Of a DNA stretch of 64,000 nt, positions 36,950 through 48,708 are shown piece after piece; the stretch's first letter is position 1, and each line of letters opens with the position of its first letter. The stretch is from Stercorarius parasiticus. Lineage: Eukaryota > Chordata > Aves > Charadriiformes > Stercorariidae. Under the pieces are notes generated by a model, which was given only the letters and a program-made list of their open reading frames with translations, was not told the origin of the DNA and made no database searches. Made by a program: the position numbers and the translations under genes. The DNA lies in assembly GCA_013396915.1 (NCBI GenBank), contig VWZL01002032.1:16878-80877 (forward strand), written 5' to 3'.

Positions 36950-37090
36950 GTGACTGGGAATTAGACCAGGAGATTAGAAGTCCTGGGCTCTAAGATCACT
37001 TGCTTTCTAATTTCTGCTTTTCTTTGAGCAACTCACTTCACTTTTCTACATTCTCATTTTTCCATCAAGTGTTTACTTATACTTAACCAT
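36950..37090 (+). repeat. MIR-like SINE remnant
   Basis: Sense-order phrases: ACCAGGAGATTAGAAGTCCT, GGGCTCTAAG, then TTTGAGCAACTCACTTCACT, TTCTACATTCTCATTTTTCC and ATCAAGTG. They follow the MIR layout of '...GGGTTC... GGGCAAGTCACTTCACCTCTC... TTTCCCCATCTGT'. Confidence 0.7.
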
Positions 37091-40000
37091 TACTTTCCAT
37101 GGCCTCCTACTAGGGCAGTGGTTATAATAAATGAGCTGTGACTTGTTATACTTTGTTTGTTTTGCATAATTACAATTATTTTTATTTCTGTGACCATACG
37201 CATAGTAATAGAAAAAAACTTCAATATAGTCCTATTGAATTCTGTGGAAAATCACAAATGAAAAAACAACCAGTTGTTTCTGATCCCACCCAAAATACTT
37301 AAAGGGAGAAATGGTTTATAAAATGTTTCAAACTCTGAAAAAAAAGATTTTTCCAGTTCACAGAAACATTTTTAAAATCTAGTTAGACAACAGACCCACC
37401 TTGTGCCAAATCCAGTGTGTGGTGATTGCAAGTGCCCATCAGCTGTTCAGAAACAGTGTGCTCTATATTCCTGAGAAGCCTTGGCTGAATATTTTATAGT
37501 CTTGTTTATTGCATTGCTTTGTTTTGACAAAACCCCTTCTATTTCCACACAAATTGTGGCGATTCTGTACAGAACGCCTCTGGTGTAGAAAGCATTTCTG
37601 CTCTCCTCCATAAGGAACATCTTTACAAAATCTATGTAGCATTTCTGCTGTTATCCCGCTTGAGTTCCCCTTTTGCATTTTGATTACTGACCCTAATTAG
37701 CTCTTTGCTTCTCATGTCCCTGACAAAATCTTATTATTAATTTTTATTTCTTCAGCTAGGTGCTTCTCAGAAATGCTTCTGTATGCCTTATTATGTTGTG
37801 GGGGTTTTTTAAGTTATTTGACTGGATTTAATGCTTGTAACTTCTGTCTTTTGACAGATTCAGCATTAAAACTGGGAGAAGATTCAAACCACAAGCCACA
37901 GAAGTTCTCATGGAATTGAGTTTAGAACTGATATGTCCTGTACGTCCACTGTAATTCTCACCAGTGTAACATTAATTGTGATGCCCAGTTACCTGCATCT
38001 TTTTCTGTCTTATGTAGGGAGTACAGGTTTCAGCATTTTCTCTGCGATTTTTCAAGTCTTTCAGGATTTTGTGTTGTACAGAAATTAAATATGAAGACAG
38101 ACAGTAAACGCGAAATGTTAAAGAATTTAAGATTCATGTTCAGCACCAGGTTCTGAAATTGAGCTTTGTAGACCCTGATTAACAGATTATTGACTATTTA
38201 AGGCTTTAATGTATAATTGGATTTAAAGTTTGTCAGGTATGAAATATCACTGTATTTACCTTGGAGGTTTTTTTCCATGTGGACAAAAGTGTGGCAGGTT
38301 GTTTTTGTCAGCTGAGTCATAGTCCTCACTTTCCAGTAATGCCTCTGGAGAACTTCACATTCTCAGGCATTTATTCCATGCGTAGCTGTGATTCAGTCAA
38401 TACTAGTAAACCTGAAATCTGCATGGTAACACAAGACTGCAAGTACTTACGCATATATATTCCTGTACCAAGCAAGTATAAACATTACTACTAAAGACTT
38501 TGCAGGTATTATATGCTCTGGGCAAGCATAGAACTCTTTCACTGCGGTCAAAATGGTAGGTTAAGAACAAGAAATTGTAACAATTAGTACTTCTGGATAC
38601 TCCTCTTTCATATTTTATATCCAAAAATACAGAGAAGGACTTCAGCAGACATGATACCTTTTATGGAGCATATCAACTTTACTGCTGACTGTTGAAATAA
38701 AATAAAAAGCCCTCATCTGATCTATTTCTGAGTAGTGCCTCACACAGTAATCCCACCTCTCTAAATGGTTCAACTTCTGCAATCACTGGAGCCTGATCTG
38801 GGTTTGCTGACAGCTTCTACTCCATGCTGGCCATTGCTGTACTGGCATAGCGTTATTTGCAGGTTTGTCTTCTGCTTTCTAAAGGGAAGTGGTGGCAACA
38901 ACAGTTTATGTTGTTCGAAGCCACAGGTAAGGTATATGCTGCCAAAATCTAGTTTCCTGAGTCTGTTGGAGAAAATTTCACAGACTGGACCTGCAGGCCA
39001 CCAGCTGGACCGCGCTTTAAATTAATCAGTGGGAAATTATACATTTAAAATCAGGCTATATTAAGTCATTTATTACAAATTACAATAATTTAGTTAGGGC
39101 AATGTTTGTTTGGTTCTGTCATTGTAGTTGTTTCCTCTTTTCCTTTTTTTGGTGCACCACAGGAAATAAACACCTTTTGTTTGTCCTGTCCTGAGGTGGG
39201 AAACAGAGGAGGAAACCTCTCAGCAGTCATTTCCTCTCTGTTTTCCTTTTCTTTTGTTCTAGGAAAGCTACCAAGCTTTCCTAGATGGATGACAGAGAAA
39301 TTGAGGCAGATAATTAATATGATTTGATGAAATTCCACATGAAAAAGCATCAATTGTTAGTACTACCTGAATGCTGCAAAAACTAATTATGTGAGACATT
39401 TAGGTAGTGTTAAATGTGATATAAGATCCTATTTAGAACAGAACCCGGATAAGCTCAGACTGTAAATCTACATAAAATGTCCATTGCTCGGCATCATGGG
39501 ACTCTAAAACGGCTTCTAAATGGCAAAAGGGAATAAAACGGAGTTGTATCCTTGTGTAAATTTGTTGAATTGATTTTTATTTCCATGCACAAATCCCAGG
39601 TGGCCCTGTCATGAATCTGCAACGCTTAATTTGGATGGAGAAATCGGTCAGCTGTATCAGTTGTCTGTTCTGGGTCAATCTTGAACAGAGACTGAATATT
39701 CAGCAAGCAGTGATACCCAATGCAGTATGGTAGAAATAATTTCTCTGTGTATATCCACAGTCTGTCTGAAGTAACTAAATACTAAATGCCTATTATATTT
39801 TTACAGAGCTCATTCTCTGAGCCAAATCTGCAAATCTAATTTAGTTGTATTAATTCGATTGTATTTTTAATCATTTTACTACAAATGGATCTATATAAAA
39901 AAAAACCCTAAATATGTTACTGAACTAGATCTAGTTAATACTTCCATTAATGACTGATTTTGAAAGATAGCATTAAATTTTCAGAGACCAGATATTTGCA

Positions 40001-43000
40001 TTCCTTGTTTCATATCTTAAAAGGAATATTTGCTTGTTAAAACAGATGTTACTGATCAGAACAAAGTGATTGTAACAACTCAGTGTTCTATTTTTTAGTA
40101 TTTGCTTATTTTTATTTTTTATTATTTTTTGTTGAGGAAAACCATCTCACTTTATTTTGTTCTGTTGTTTCAGCGATGGGTCTTTCATCTTTCAGGGGCA
40201 CCTTTCATCTGACTTGATCCAAAGGTTAGGCATCTTATTTGAGCTGTTCGTTTAGGTAAAGTTTAATCGATCCATCTAGCCAACCCCCTTTAACAAAAAA
40301 GAAAGTCAGCTTCCTCAGAGAGCAAATTCATCCCATAATGGAATCAAAGTCAAGAAGGATAAGTGTTCTTTTCAGTATGCCTATGTCTCTTCATTGACAA
40401 CAGAGGTAGCTGGAATGACTTGCCTTTGTACTTCACTTTTATGTGACTAAAATCAGGGGGAAGAAGCCCACTCTAAGATTTTGCCTATCAGCTGAGCTGT
40501 TCAGAGGATATCCCTGACTATTTTCTAATTTATTTTTTCCCCTTCTCATTTTTGTGACACTACGTACAACAGTGACGTATAATTGTCCTTTTCCTGTTCC
40601 CTGCTTTCTAGGTCCCCATCTTAATCTCTCTGCTATTTTTCATGCAGCTAAAGCACAAGACTGCAGATTTTCAGTGTTAGCTTTTTTAAAAAAATCCTGT
40701 AACTAACTCAAATAGCAGTTTATTTCTCAAAATCTAAGTTAGACTGCTTTTTGAAATGGAGAGACCTAAAATGTTTCTCCATAAAATGTTCAGTAACATA
40801 ATCTCAAGGAGTTAAAGAACTGATCTTTGGACTGGTTACAAAGGTCCACTATTTGATATAAACTTGTCTCAGAGGGCATGTTTTGCTCATACTGCCAATA
40901 TTATTTATTACTTGCTGAAGTAAGTATCTGTTGATTTCTTTAATTGGTAGAAGTGAACATTTAGTTATAAAGAGGTAAACGAATTCTGTATATTAAATCT
41001 ATCATAAGTTCTATGATATGCGTAATGCTTCATTTGAAAATTACCGATTTGATTATGCTGTGATAAATAACACTGATCTATTTTTGTTTATAGGAGTATT
41101 TATTCTCTTAACTATATGTGGTTAAGACATACACATCATATACTTTCATTCTGTGTTTTTTTTAAATGTATGGAAATCTTAATTTTGGTGAATTTCTGTT
41201 CAAAAACACGCAGAGCTTCTTTAGAGTGAGATTTCATGAAAAATTGGAATGTTAGTGAAAGTCCTTTTTACTCTCAAACTTCTGCGGAGCTAAAGAAGTT
41301 ACGAAAAGTTACAGAAGGAGAAAGAGGACAAACTGAAAAGCGGTGGATATTTTCACCATTACAGAGCCCCACCTTTGTTAGAAGTGCTTCAAAAAGAGCT
41401 GGTAAAAGTTATGTAAATCTTTGCTTGCAAATGTGCATTTGGGAACTGCCTCTGGCAAGACGGTCAGGTAAATTGTACTCTTACACACAGCTGTCTCTTT
41501 CCTTGCGTTTATTTAGCCATAACCAAGGCAACACTAGTCACACTGAAACTGGCCAGTACATTTCTGCTTATGTTTTCTTTGAAACTCGCCTGTACGTGGT
41601 CTTTTCACGCTGCCTACAGGGACTGCTGAACTGCTGAGAGCATTCGTCTTCAAGACAGGGCAGTCAGCTTTCTGGTGAGGCTGCTAATAGAAGGAATTGA
41701 TTTTATAGTCAGAGCTAAATAGCACCTCTCTGGCAACAGACACGTTGAGTCACATCTGCTACGCGTGTACCTCTATGCTGTTCTCTTGGAAACTCTCCCG
41801 TATGGGGTCTGTCTGCCTCTCGGAGCCCAGGCAGAAAACTGGCCTTTTTGAACAGTTCGTTTCAGTCAGGTTTTCCAGCTACAGACCCTATTCTGACACT
41901 TATTTTGATGGTGTCTGCGTACCCTGCCTTCAGATCAGTATCTTCATTATATCCCGTAGGCTGAGAGGGATGTCACAAACCACTATAAACTCCACAGGGT
42001 AAATAAAATAACACAAGAACCCATTTACTTCTTATGCAGCTTTGTGACTCACTGCAGGTACCAACTGATTTCCCCAAATTTTTTGGAGCAACTTTCTGTA
42101 ATCAAGAGACTGCTCGTGCAAGGTGAGACAATAGCTACTTTCAAAATTTAATTGGCACAGGCACATAAAAAAGAATGAAATTAGCCAGCCAATGAGACCG
42201 AAACAGCAATTAGTTAAGGACAATCCTATGAGCTGACCTGAACAAGCAAATCATCCCTCACATGTACCTCCTACACGAAAGGTAAAAAATCACAGAATTT
42301 TGTCACTTAACAGGATTTCTCCTCTAGGCAGTAGATAATTAATCGTCCTCTTGCCCTTTATTAGGTAGATGGAGCTGTGAATGACATTACATGCTCATTA
42401 AAGTAATCAGATCTTGAAAAAGCTCCGCTTAACAAATGATGTAGATAAGTACATAGCTTTACTTTTCAGATACAAAATGAAGTGAAGTCTAAGAAATTGC
42501 AGAGTAATTAGCACCTGTCTTTTCTTTCCCTCCCCTCAGTAACTCTGGTCTTTTGTCTTATCTCTGTTTTATTCATGTAATTGAGCTTCTCTGATCTTCC
42601 CAGAGTGATCTGTTAAATTTGTTCTATATTCATTTTTTGACATGAATGTCAAAATATTTTTCCCAGGAGTACAAACAGTGATACAAAACGGGGAAAAAAA
42701 AAAAAAAAAAAGAAACGGAAAACTGCCATTAAAAGAAGCAAAAGTAGTCCTCTAGATTTTTTAGTGATGAATAATACAAAGTGACTTCATTTACTATAAG
42801 GTAGATTCCAAATGGTACAGGAAATTATTTGGAGGTTTAAAAACGGCAGTGCAGAATTTCCTCTTATTCCTGTATTATTTCCTTTCTTCTTCAAATGTAA
42901 TATTACTTAAATGATAGCTCATTTTTTCATTATGTTCAGGAAATATGATTCAAAATTTCTGCAATGTTTCTTGTAGGTGGAAGTAACAGTGTACTTCTAG

Positions 43001-43394
43001 AAATCACAGTGTTCAATGTTAATCTCTGTAAGCAACAATTCACATGGAAAAGTAAATACAAATCTAAATGGAAAATACTTTCAACTGATTATACAAACTA
43101 AGAAATTTAAAGTATAAGGCAATTCTTTCAGAATACAGTGCTATGTTTGCTTCAACGGAAAACTGAAATCAATGAAAAAATAATTTTCTGCAATAGAAAC
43201 CAAGAGCTCACCTTGATTTTAAGCACTACATAATCCCTAGAATATTATTCAGTTTTGCTTGTTGAGATCAGTCATTTGTTGACAGAAGCACACCTTTGCA
43301 ATGGTATTCAGACATCAAGAGAGGGAAACAAATCTAAGTTTGGCTACTGAAACTTACTGTTTAAAATATGTTCTTTATTTCCCATTTGACCATG
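37091..43394. other. Intergenic, no gene recognised
   Basis: AT-rich. It includes a 133-codon open frame at 41236-41637 with no recognised domain, a T-rich low-complexity run near 40092-40130, an A run at about 42694-42712 and the hairpin at 39259. Confidence 0.5.
39259..39284. repeat. Perfect 11-bp inverted repeat, 4-nt loop
   Basis: CTAGGAAAGCT, loop ACCA, then AGCTTTCCTAG: an exact hairpin. No flanking U-run or known RNA family. Confidence 0.9.
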
Positions 43395-43560
43395 ATTAGC
43401 TCAACACAGGTCCCGTGAGAGGAGGTTGCTCAGGGCTCTGTTCAGCTCGGTCCAGTCTGAACATCTCCAAGGATGGAGAATCCACAGCCTCCCTGGGCAA
43501 CCTGCGCCAGTGCTTGACCAATCCCATCCCCTCATGGCCTCTGATGCCTCTTGAAAACTT
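43395..43560 (-). mobile_element. CR1 LINE fragment
   Basis: AACATCTCCAAGGATGGAGA, ATCCACAGCCTCCCTGGGCA and ACCTGCGCCAGTGCTTGACC correspond to the reverse complement of the CR1 3' region, the same segment seen at about 16170-16230. Both ends are worn. Confidence 0.85.
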
Positions 43561-44103
43561 TTTGAAAATGTTGTATAAACAAGATTCCTTTAGAAGTATT
43601 TCTCACATGCAGAATCATTGCAAACAACACCCGGTGCTACAGAGAATTTTTCAGAGATCAGAGTAGAAATTTTTTCATTGCAGTTGTTAAGATAACACTA
43701 TTCCATGAATGGTAACTGTGTTATAAATAGCCTAAATGACAAAACTTGTTTCATATATAAAAAGACTGAGTTAAATTTATTTTAGTTGAGAAAGAGTCAT
43801 CGTGGACCTTATATATCTTACTATAAAGTGACTTTGGTGTGAATTTTCATTGAGTTTACACTGTCTTCCTATGATGAATTAAAATCGCATTGCATATATA
43901 AACATATTTCTTTAAAATTACCAATGACCAGGACCTTATTAGGCATTACAAAATGAAAAACCTTCCTTTGCGTAACACATATGTGGTTTTGTGTAGTAAA
44001 ACAGACCTTTGGTAAAGGGGCAAGAACTCAGAGAGAAAGAGAGACCTACTGGGTAGAGACTACGGAATTAAATTAATATTTTTTTAAATTTTCTAGAGCT
44101 CTT

Positions 44104-44529
44104 TGTTGTGGTTTAACCCCAGCCAGCAACCAGGATCATGCAGACACTCGCTCACTCCCCACAGTTGCGATGGGGGAGAGAATCGGAAGAGTAAAAGTGA
44201 GAAAAAACTCATGGGTTGAGATAACAACAGTTTAATAGGTAGAACAAAAGCCGCGCACGCAAGCAAAGCAAAACAAGGAATTCATTCACTTCTTCCTGTT
44301 GGCAGGCAGGTGTTCAGCCATCTCCAGGAAAGCAGGGCTCCATCATGCGTAATGGATACCTGGGAAGACACTCACCATCACTCCAAATGTGTGTCATCAC
44401 TGCCGCCTCCCCCCGCCCCTGCTTCCTTCCTCCCTCCCTTCCTTCCTTTTTTTTTTTTNAAATCCAAAACATAGCACTACACCAGCTGCTAGTAAGAAAG
44501 TTAATTCCATCCCAGCTGAAACCATGACA
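44104..44529 (-). mobile_element. Solo LTR, ERVL-like, copy A (internally shortened)
   Basis: The plus strand runs from TGTTGTGGTTTAACCCCAGC to CAGCTGAAACCATGACA, the reverse of an avian LTR whose sense strand ends in AAACCACAACA. An ATTAAA polyadenylation signal is on minus at 44231-44236. It is 426 bp, against 583 bp for sister copy B at 53717. The U3/TATA part is missing, and a T run plus an N at 44459 sit at the junction. By eye about 11 differences from copy B occur in the first ~265 bases, so it is fairly young. The 5-bp flanks (CTCTT and CTAAT) do not match. No gag, pol or env was found next to it. Confidence 0.88.
44459..44459. other. Ambiguous base N inside LTR copy A
   Basis: The N follows a pyrimidine-rich, T-terminated tract and directly precedes AAATCCAAAAC, the point where alignment to copy B resumes. 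It probably marks a collapsed or unresolved assembly gap. Confidence 0.9.
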
Positions 44530-44789
44530 CTAATAAAAATTACCCTCCAATCATTAGTGATGGAGCTCCCCTAGTAATCTAGACAAGACTGACATTACTG
44601 ATTTTTATTTTCATGCTGTGTACCTCCACATCAGGGCAAGATCTGGAGGCAGACAAAGAGTTTCTGTTCTGTTTTTCTCCTCAGCGTCTGTTTCAATAGG
44701 AAAGAGGCCTAGAAAGGCTACTCAGACAGATAGAGCTGCTTAATCTAGAGCAAACCCCCGAGGAAGAGAAGGCAAATATAAAGTCCATC

Positions 44790-45440
44790 TTTAAGAGTGG
44801 TAGGGAAGAGCTGGGAAATTATGGACCAGTTATCCTAACTTCAGTTTCTGCAATAATAAAAATGTGAAAAGATATATTTTTGTAAACACCCCAAAAATAG
44901 CAAATGAATGAGTAACAACTAGGATAGATGTGTCAAGAACATATCATACCCTCTGAATTTCCTTCTCTACTGATAAGTACTGAGTATATAGAATAGTATA
45001 TATTGTATATCGTGACCTCGCTACTGTTTTTTAAATGTTTCATGTGACATTTTCATAAAAAAAATGGGGAAGTGAGGTCTTCATGAAATTATTATCAGGC
45101 GGAGACACAAATGGGTAGGAACCCATGTTTAGTAGTTATTAACAGTTCTTTGTTGGCTAGCATTCAGTATTGAGCAGTGTTCTGCAGAGGTCAGTCTTGT
45201 GCCCAGTTGTCATCAATGTTCTCATTAGTGACTTGAATCATTGAGTAGGTAGTCAATGATTAAATAGTGTAGTGTGCTTATTAAATTTCCAATGACATCA
45301 AGCTGTGAGGGTCTGTAAACATATATGAGGACAGACTAAAAAAGATCTTGGCAAATTAGGGAAATCATTTAAATAAATTGGATACAATTCAGTAATGAGA
45401 AATGCAGAACACTAAGCTTAAAAGATCAAACATTTCAGGA
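44790..45440 (+). mobile_element. Ancient CR1-type LINE, reverse-transcriptase region (decayed)
   Basis: Read on plus with frameshifts, the segment near 44812 gives GNYGPVILTSV (CR1-type NYRPVSLTSV). The segment near 45182 gives a relic of VPQGSVLGPVLFNIFINDL (VLQRSVLCPVVINVLISDL), and near 45287 a relic of FADDTKL. The ~375-nt spacing between the first two is right for CR1 reverse transcriptase. The catalytic FADD is broken and many stops are present. It is old and inactive. Confidence 0.75.
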
Positions 45441-46042
45441 TAAGTCATAATACATGGAGTAACAATTTTGCAGATAAGAATCTGAGGCAGACTGAGTGGA
45501 CTTTTTCCTTAACATTAGATATCCAAAATGCAGACGTCTGATGTATTCACTTATTATCCCTTTATAGTCATTGGGAAGAAATATCTTTTCAGAGAACCTG
45601 ACTTATAAAAATCTGCTTAAGATACCTTAGAAATGCATATATTTCTCCTACGATTACCAAAGAAGCCCAGGACACAAGCTCAGGTGTAAATGTCCGTGCT
45701 GTAGATAGAAAAAAAATATATCAAGTGTCAGAGCTGGATGGATTTCTCTTAAACAAAATGAGAAGAATCCTCTTTAATTGAAATACGTTACCATTATAAA
45801 CGATTCGAAGCCAGTTACAGAACAGGATGTAGATTTACCAGGGACAAGGAGGGAGTATCACCGGTTACTCCCACTTGTTAGCTAGCTTCCCTTTGCCTAT
45901 TCCCCACCACTGTTCGAATGCAGAATTAACAGAAGGTTTGTATCACCAAAATCTTACAATCCAGGAAAAAATATTTTAACAGCAGATGTTCAAATCATTA
46001 CGAATCAACATAACAAGTCAAAAATTGCAGCGTTGGTGTTAA

Positions 46043-46084
46043 ACCTCTGAAGTCTGGCCCAATTTACCAAAGCACTTCAGAGGT
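46043..46084. repeat. Perfect 11-bp inverted repeat, 20-nt spacer
   Basis: ACCTCTGAAGT at 46043-46053 and ACTTCAGAGGT at 46074-46084 are exact reverse complements. Confidence 0.9.
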
Positions 46085-48683
46085 CTCCTATCTGAAGCTG
46101 ATGGTTGGCTGCCTAGAAATCAGCGTGATTGTTCAGACTCTTAGAAGTCATGCAAGTGTCATCCTGGCTACTGGCTTTGACAAAATTCATTGAAAAACCT
46201 GTCCAAACACTGTCACGAGCAGCAATAGGTCAGGCTGTTTGAACATGCACAGCCCAAATTTTATTCAAAATATTTCCAGTTCTGTTTCTGCTCTATGGAA
46301 TTATTTCAGTTGCCCTCCACCAAAACCTAAAGGGGCCTTCACATATTGTGGTTTATTATGGCAAACAACAGCTACTGATATCTGCATACTAAAGACAGAC
46401 TTTTTACGTGTTCATCCATAAATACTAATCAGGTGTTTGACAATCTAGTCAAAGATATGAATAATCTTCCTGGCTAGCATTGGGATTTTGGGGTAGCTTA
46501 CATTGGCTTATAGAGGACTGCGGATGTATAAACTGGGAAAACCACAAGCATAAAACCCAGGAATAACTGATAAAGCACTGAAAGTCTTCAGCTGCACGTT
46601 ACATGTAATCAGGCTGATTTGGGTTGATTGAAAACGTTTCAGCCCCTTGCTGCTGAAGGGCTTTGTAGGAAGAATGTGACAGTCGCTGCTTGGTCCCAAC
46701 AGACAGATTTTTCTAACACGATGTCAAAGGAACTTTCTGCAGCTTAGAGCAGTCTTTATATAGAGTCCTAGGTCTCACTGTATTGTGTGACACCCAGAAG
46801 CCCTAATGACAGTTTGTTGCTCGCAAAAGTTTGTCTCCATTTTTATATCCAAAATAAAATTGGTAATGCATTACAGCTACAACTGAAATGTTCACATCTT
46901 CTATGGTTTTTCCCACAGTATCAGTGGAAGTAGGCAGATAGAATTTGTCACCAGGAGATTGCATGTATTATCTAGTGCCAGCAATAAAATGTTTTAAAAA
47001 AGAAAATACAGACTTAACCAAAATGGACAGTAAACATAATCAAAAGCACAGGATTTCTTTCTTTAATCTGATAGTATTTAGCTTTTCAGGATTTGAGCTT
47101 GCAGTAAGCAGTCATATGGACCGTAAGTCCGATACCTGCTGTCACTGTCTGCGTCAATCAAGTGGCGATGTTACTTCCATCAAATTTATTAGAGCTGTGT
47201 GTCCCTGGACACTGGCTCTGAGAGCTGAGCTGCCAGCAGCCTAAACCAGGAGAAGTTCAGTGACATTTGGATGAGAATGATTCAGTGCCTGTTTCTTGTT
47301 GAGGAAGGGGATAGGAACAAATACATTTATGCATGCGAGGAGCTCTGCGCTCAAGGTCTGTAAACAACGAGAATCCCTATTTCATAAGTGTTCTGTGACA
47401 CTTTTGTTACGAAGTAGAAAGCACAAGGATGTCCATAAACTGATAGACACGGATGTGGGCAAATATGCCTCCCAGGGGTGTAATGAGACCAGCAATAAGC
47501 AGAGAAGATAGCTTCCTTGTGCCCTGTCACAGCCAAAGCAGGTCTCAGCCAGCTGCCGTGGGGCTGGTTCCTCACTGTTGTCCTCCCCTCACCTCACGCC
47601 CTAATGCGTCCTGGGGTCCTGGTCCCTGTCACCTCGGGTGTCTCTTCCACACCCTCCAGTCGTTACAACTCTGGTGCCTGCTGTACCCCCTTCAGCCCCC
47701 GGCCAAGTGCTGCTGTTGCCCTTCTGCTCAGGCATGCTCATGATGGACTTGGTTTCCTCTCTCCTAACTCTCGCTCTTTCACAGATTCTTCGAAATAGTT
47801 TGTTAAAGCTGCAGATCACGGTAAAGTGGTAGAAGCATGGATTTTGCTGACTTCAGTGAGGAGACCTGCCACAGCCAGCAGCCTCTTTTTTTTTTTTTTT
47901 TAACTGCCAGTAGAATATGTCTTGAAAGATGTCTTTTCAGCTCAAAGAAAATATTTCATTTTGATAACATCAAGCTGTTTTTTTCCAAGTTTGATGTGTT
48001 ATGCACACAAGTCCAAATAAAAATCAGAATTGTTTTCCAGAAGGAAAAAGGAAACTGGTTTACATGATGAGTTTATTGCCAAAAACTGGGGATAGGCATG
48101 AACACCTGGGCAGGTACCCTAGTACTCAAGTTTGAGGTCACAAAAACTAAAGCAAACACATCACTACCGTAAGAGGAGAGAGTGAAATACATGAACTACC
48201 TGTAGAGGTGAATAAATCTGAACTGACCCGGTCTCAAAATGAGAATTTACTGCATTGTTAGCTGAGGAGAGCTGTCTAAACCATGGAAATTATTATGCTT
48301 GCGGCAGAATCTCAGAATGGGACATGAGCAAGCTCTTAATTTGTCCATTTTATATCCTGACATGCTAAAAGGAAATAAAATCAGCACCATTCTGTTTTGC
48401 TATATGTGTTCCTCTTCGGAAGTATTTACATTTGTGTACAAAGGACAGTGACTACAGAGAGTTTTTTGTAGCTGTTGTCTGCCTTGAAAAGCACTTAAAA
48501 AAAACCTCCTGTAGATGTGGTTGTTATCTGATGTGATCCATCCTGAGAAGCCGAACTGTTCAGTTTTTATGTGCAGCTCCTGTTTTCTCATGCATCTCCA
48601 CCGTTATTCTTCCATCTCTCTGTGGAACATTATTTCATGCAACTGTAGGTCACTGTATTATAGCTAAAATGTCCTCTGTGAGA

Positions 48684-48708
48684 AGAGGATCCTCAGTGAG
48701 GATCCTCT
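48684..48708. repeat. Near-perfect palindrome, 12-bp arms around one base
   Basis: AGAGGATCCTCA, G, TGAGGATCCTCT: exact arms of 12 bp with a single central base. Each arm also contains the palindrome GAGGATCCTC. Confidence 0.92.

Noticed and set aside
41236..41637. 133-codon ATG open frame
   Set aside because: No recognisable domain, promoter, splice or polyadenylation context; this length arises by chance in a window this large.
47500..47830. GC-richer block open in several frames
   Set aside because: Overlapping open frames on both strands reflect composition; no conserved protein or repeat recognised.
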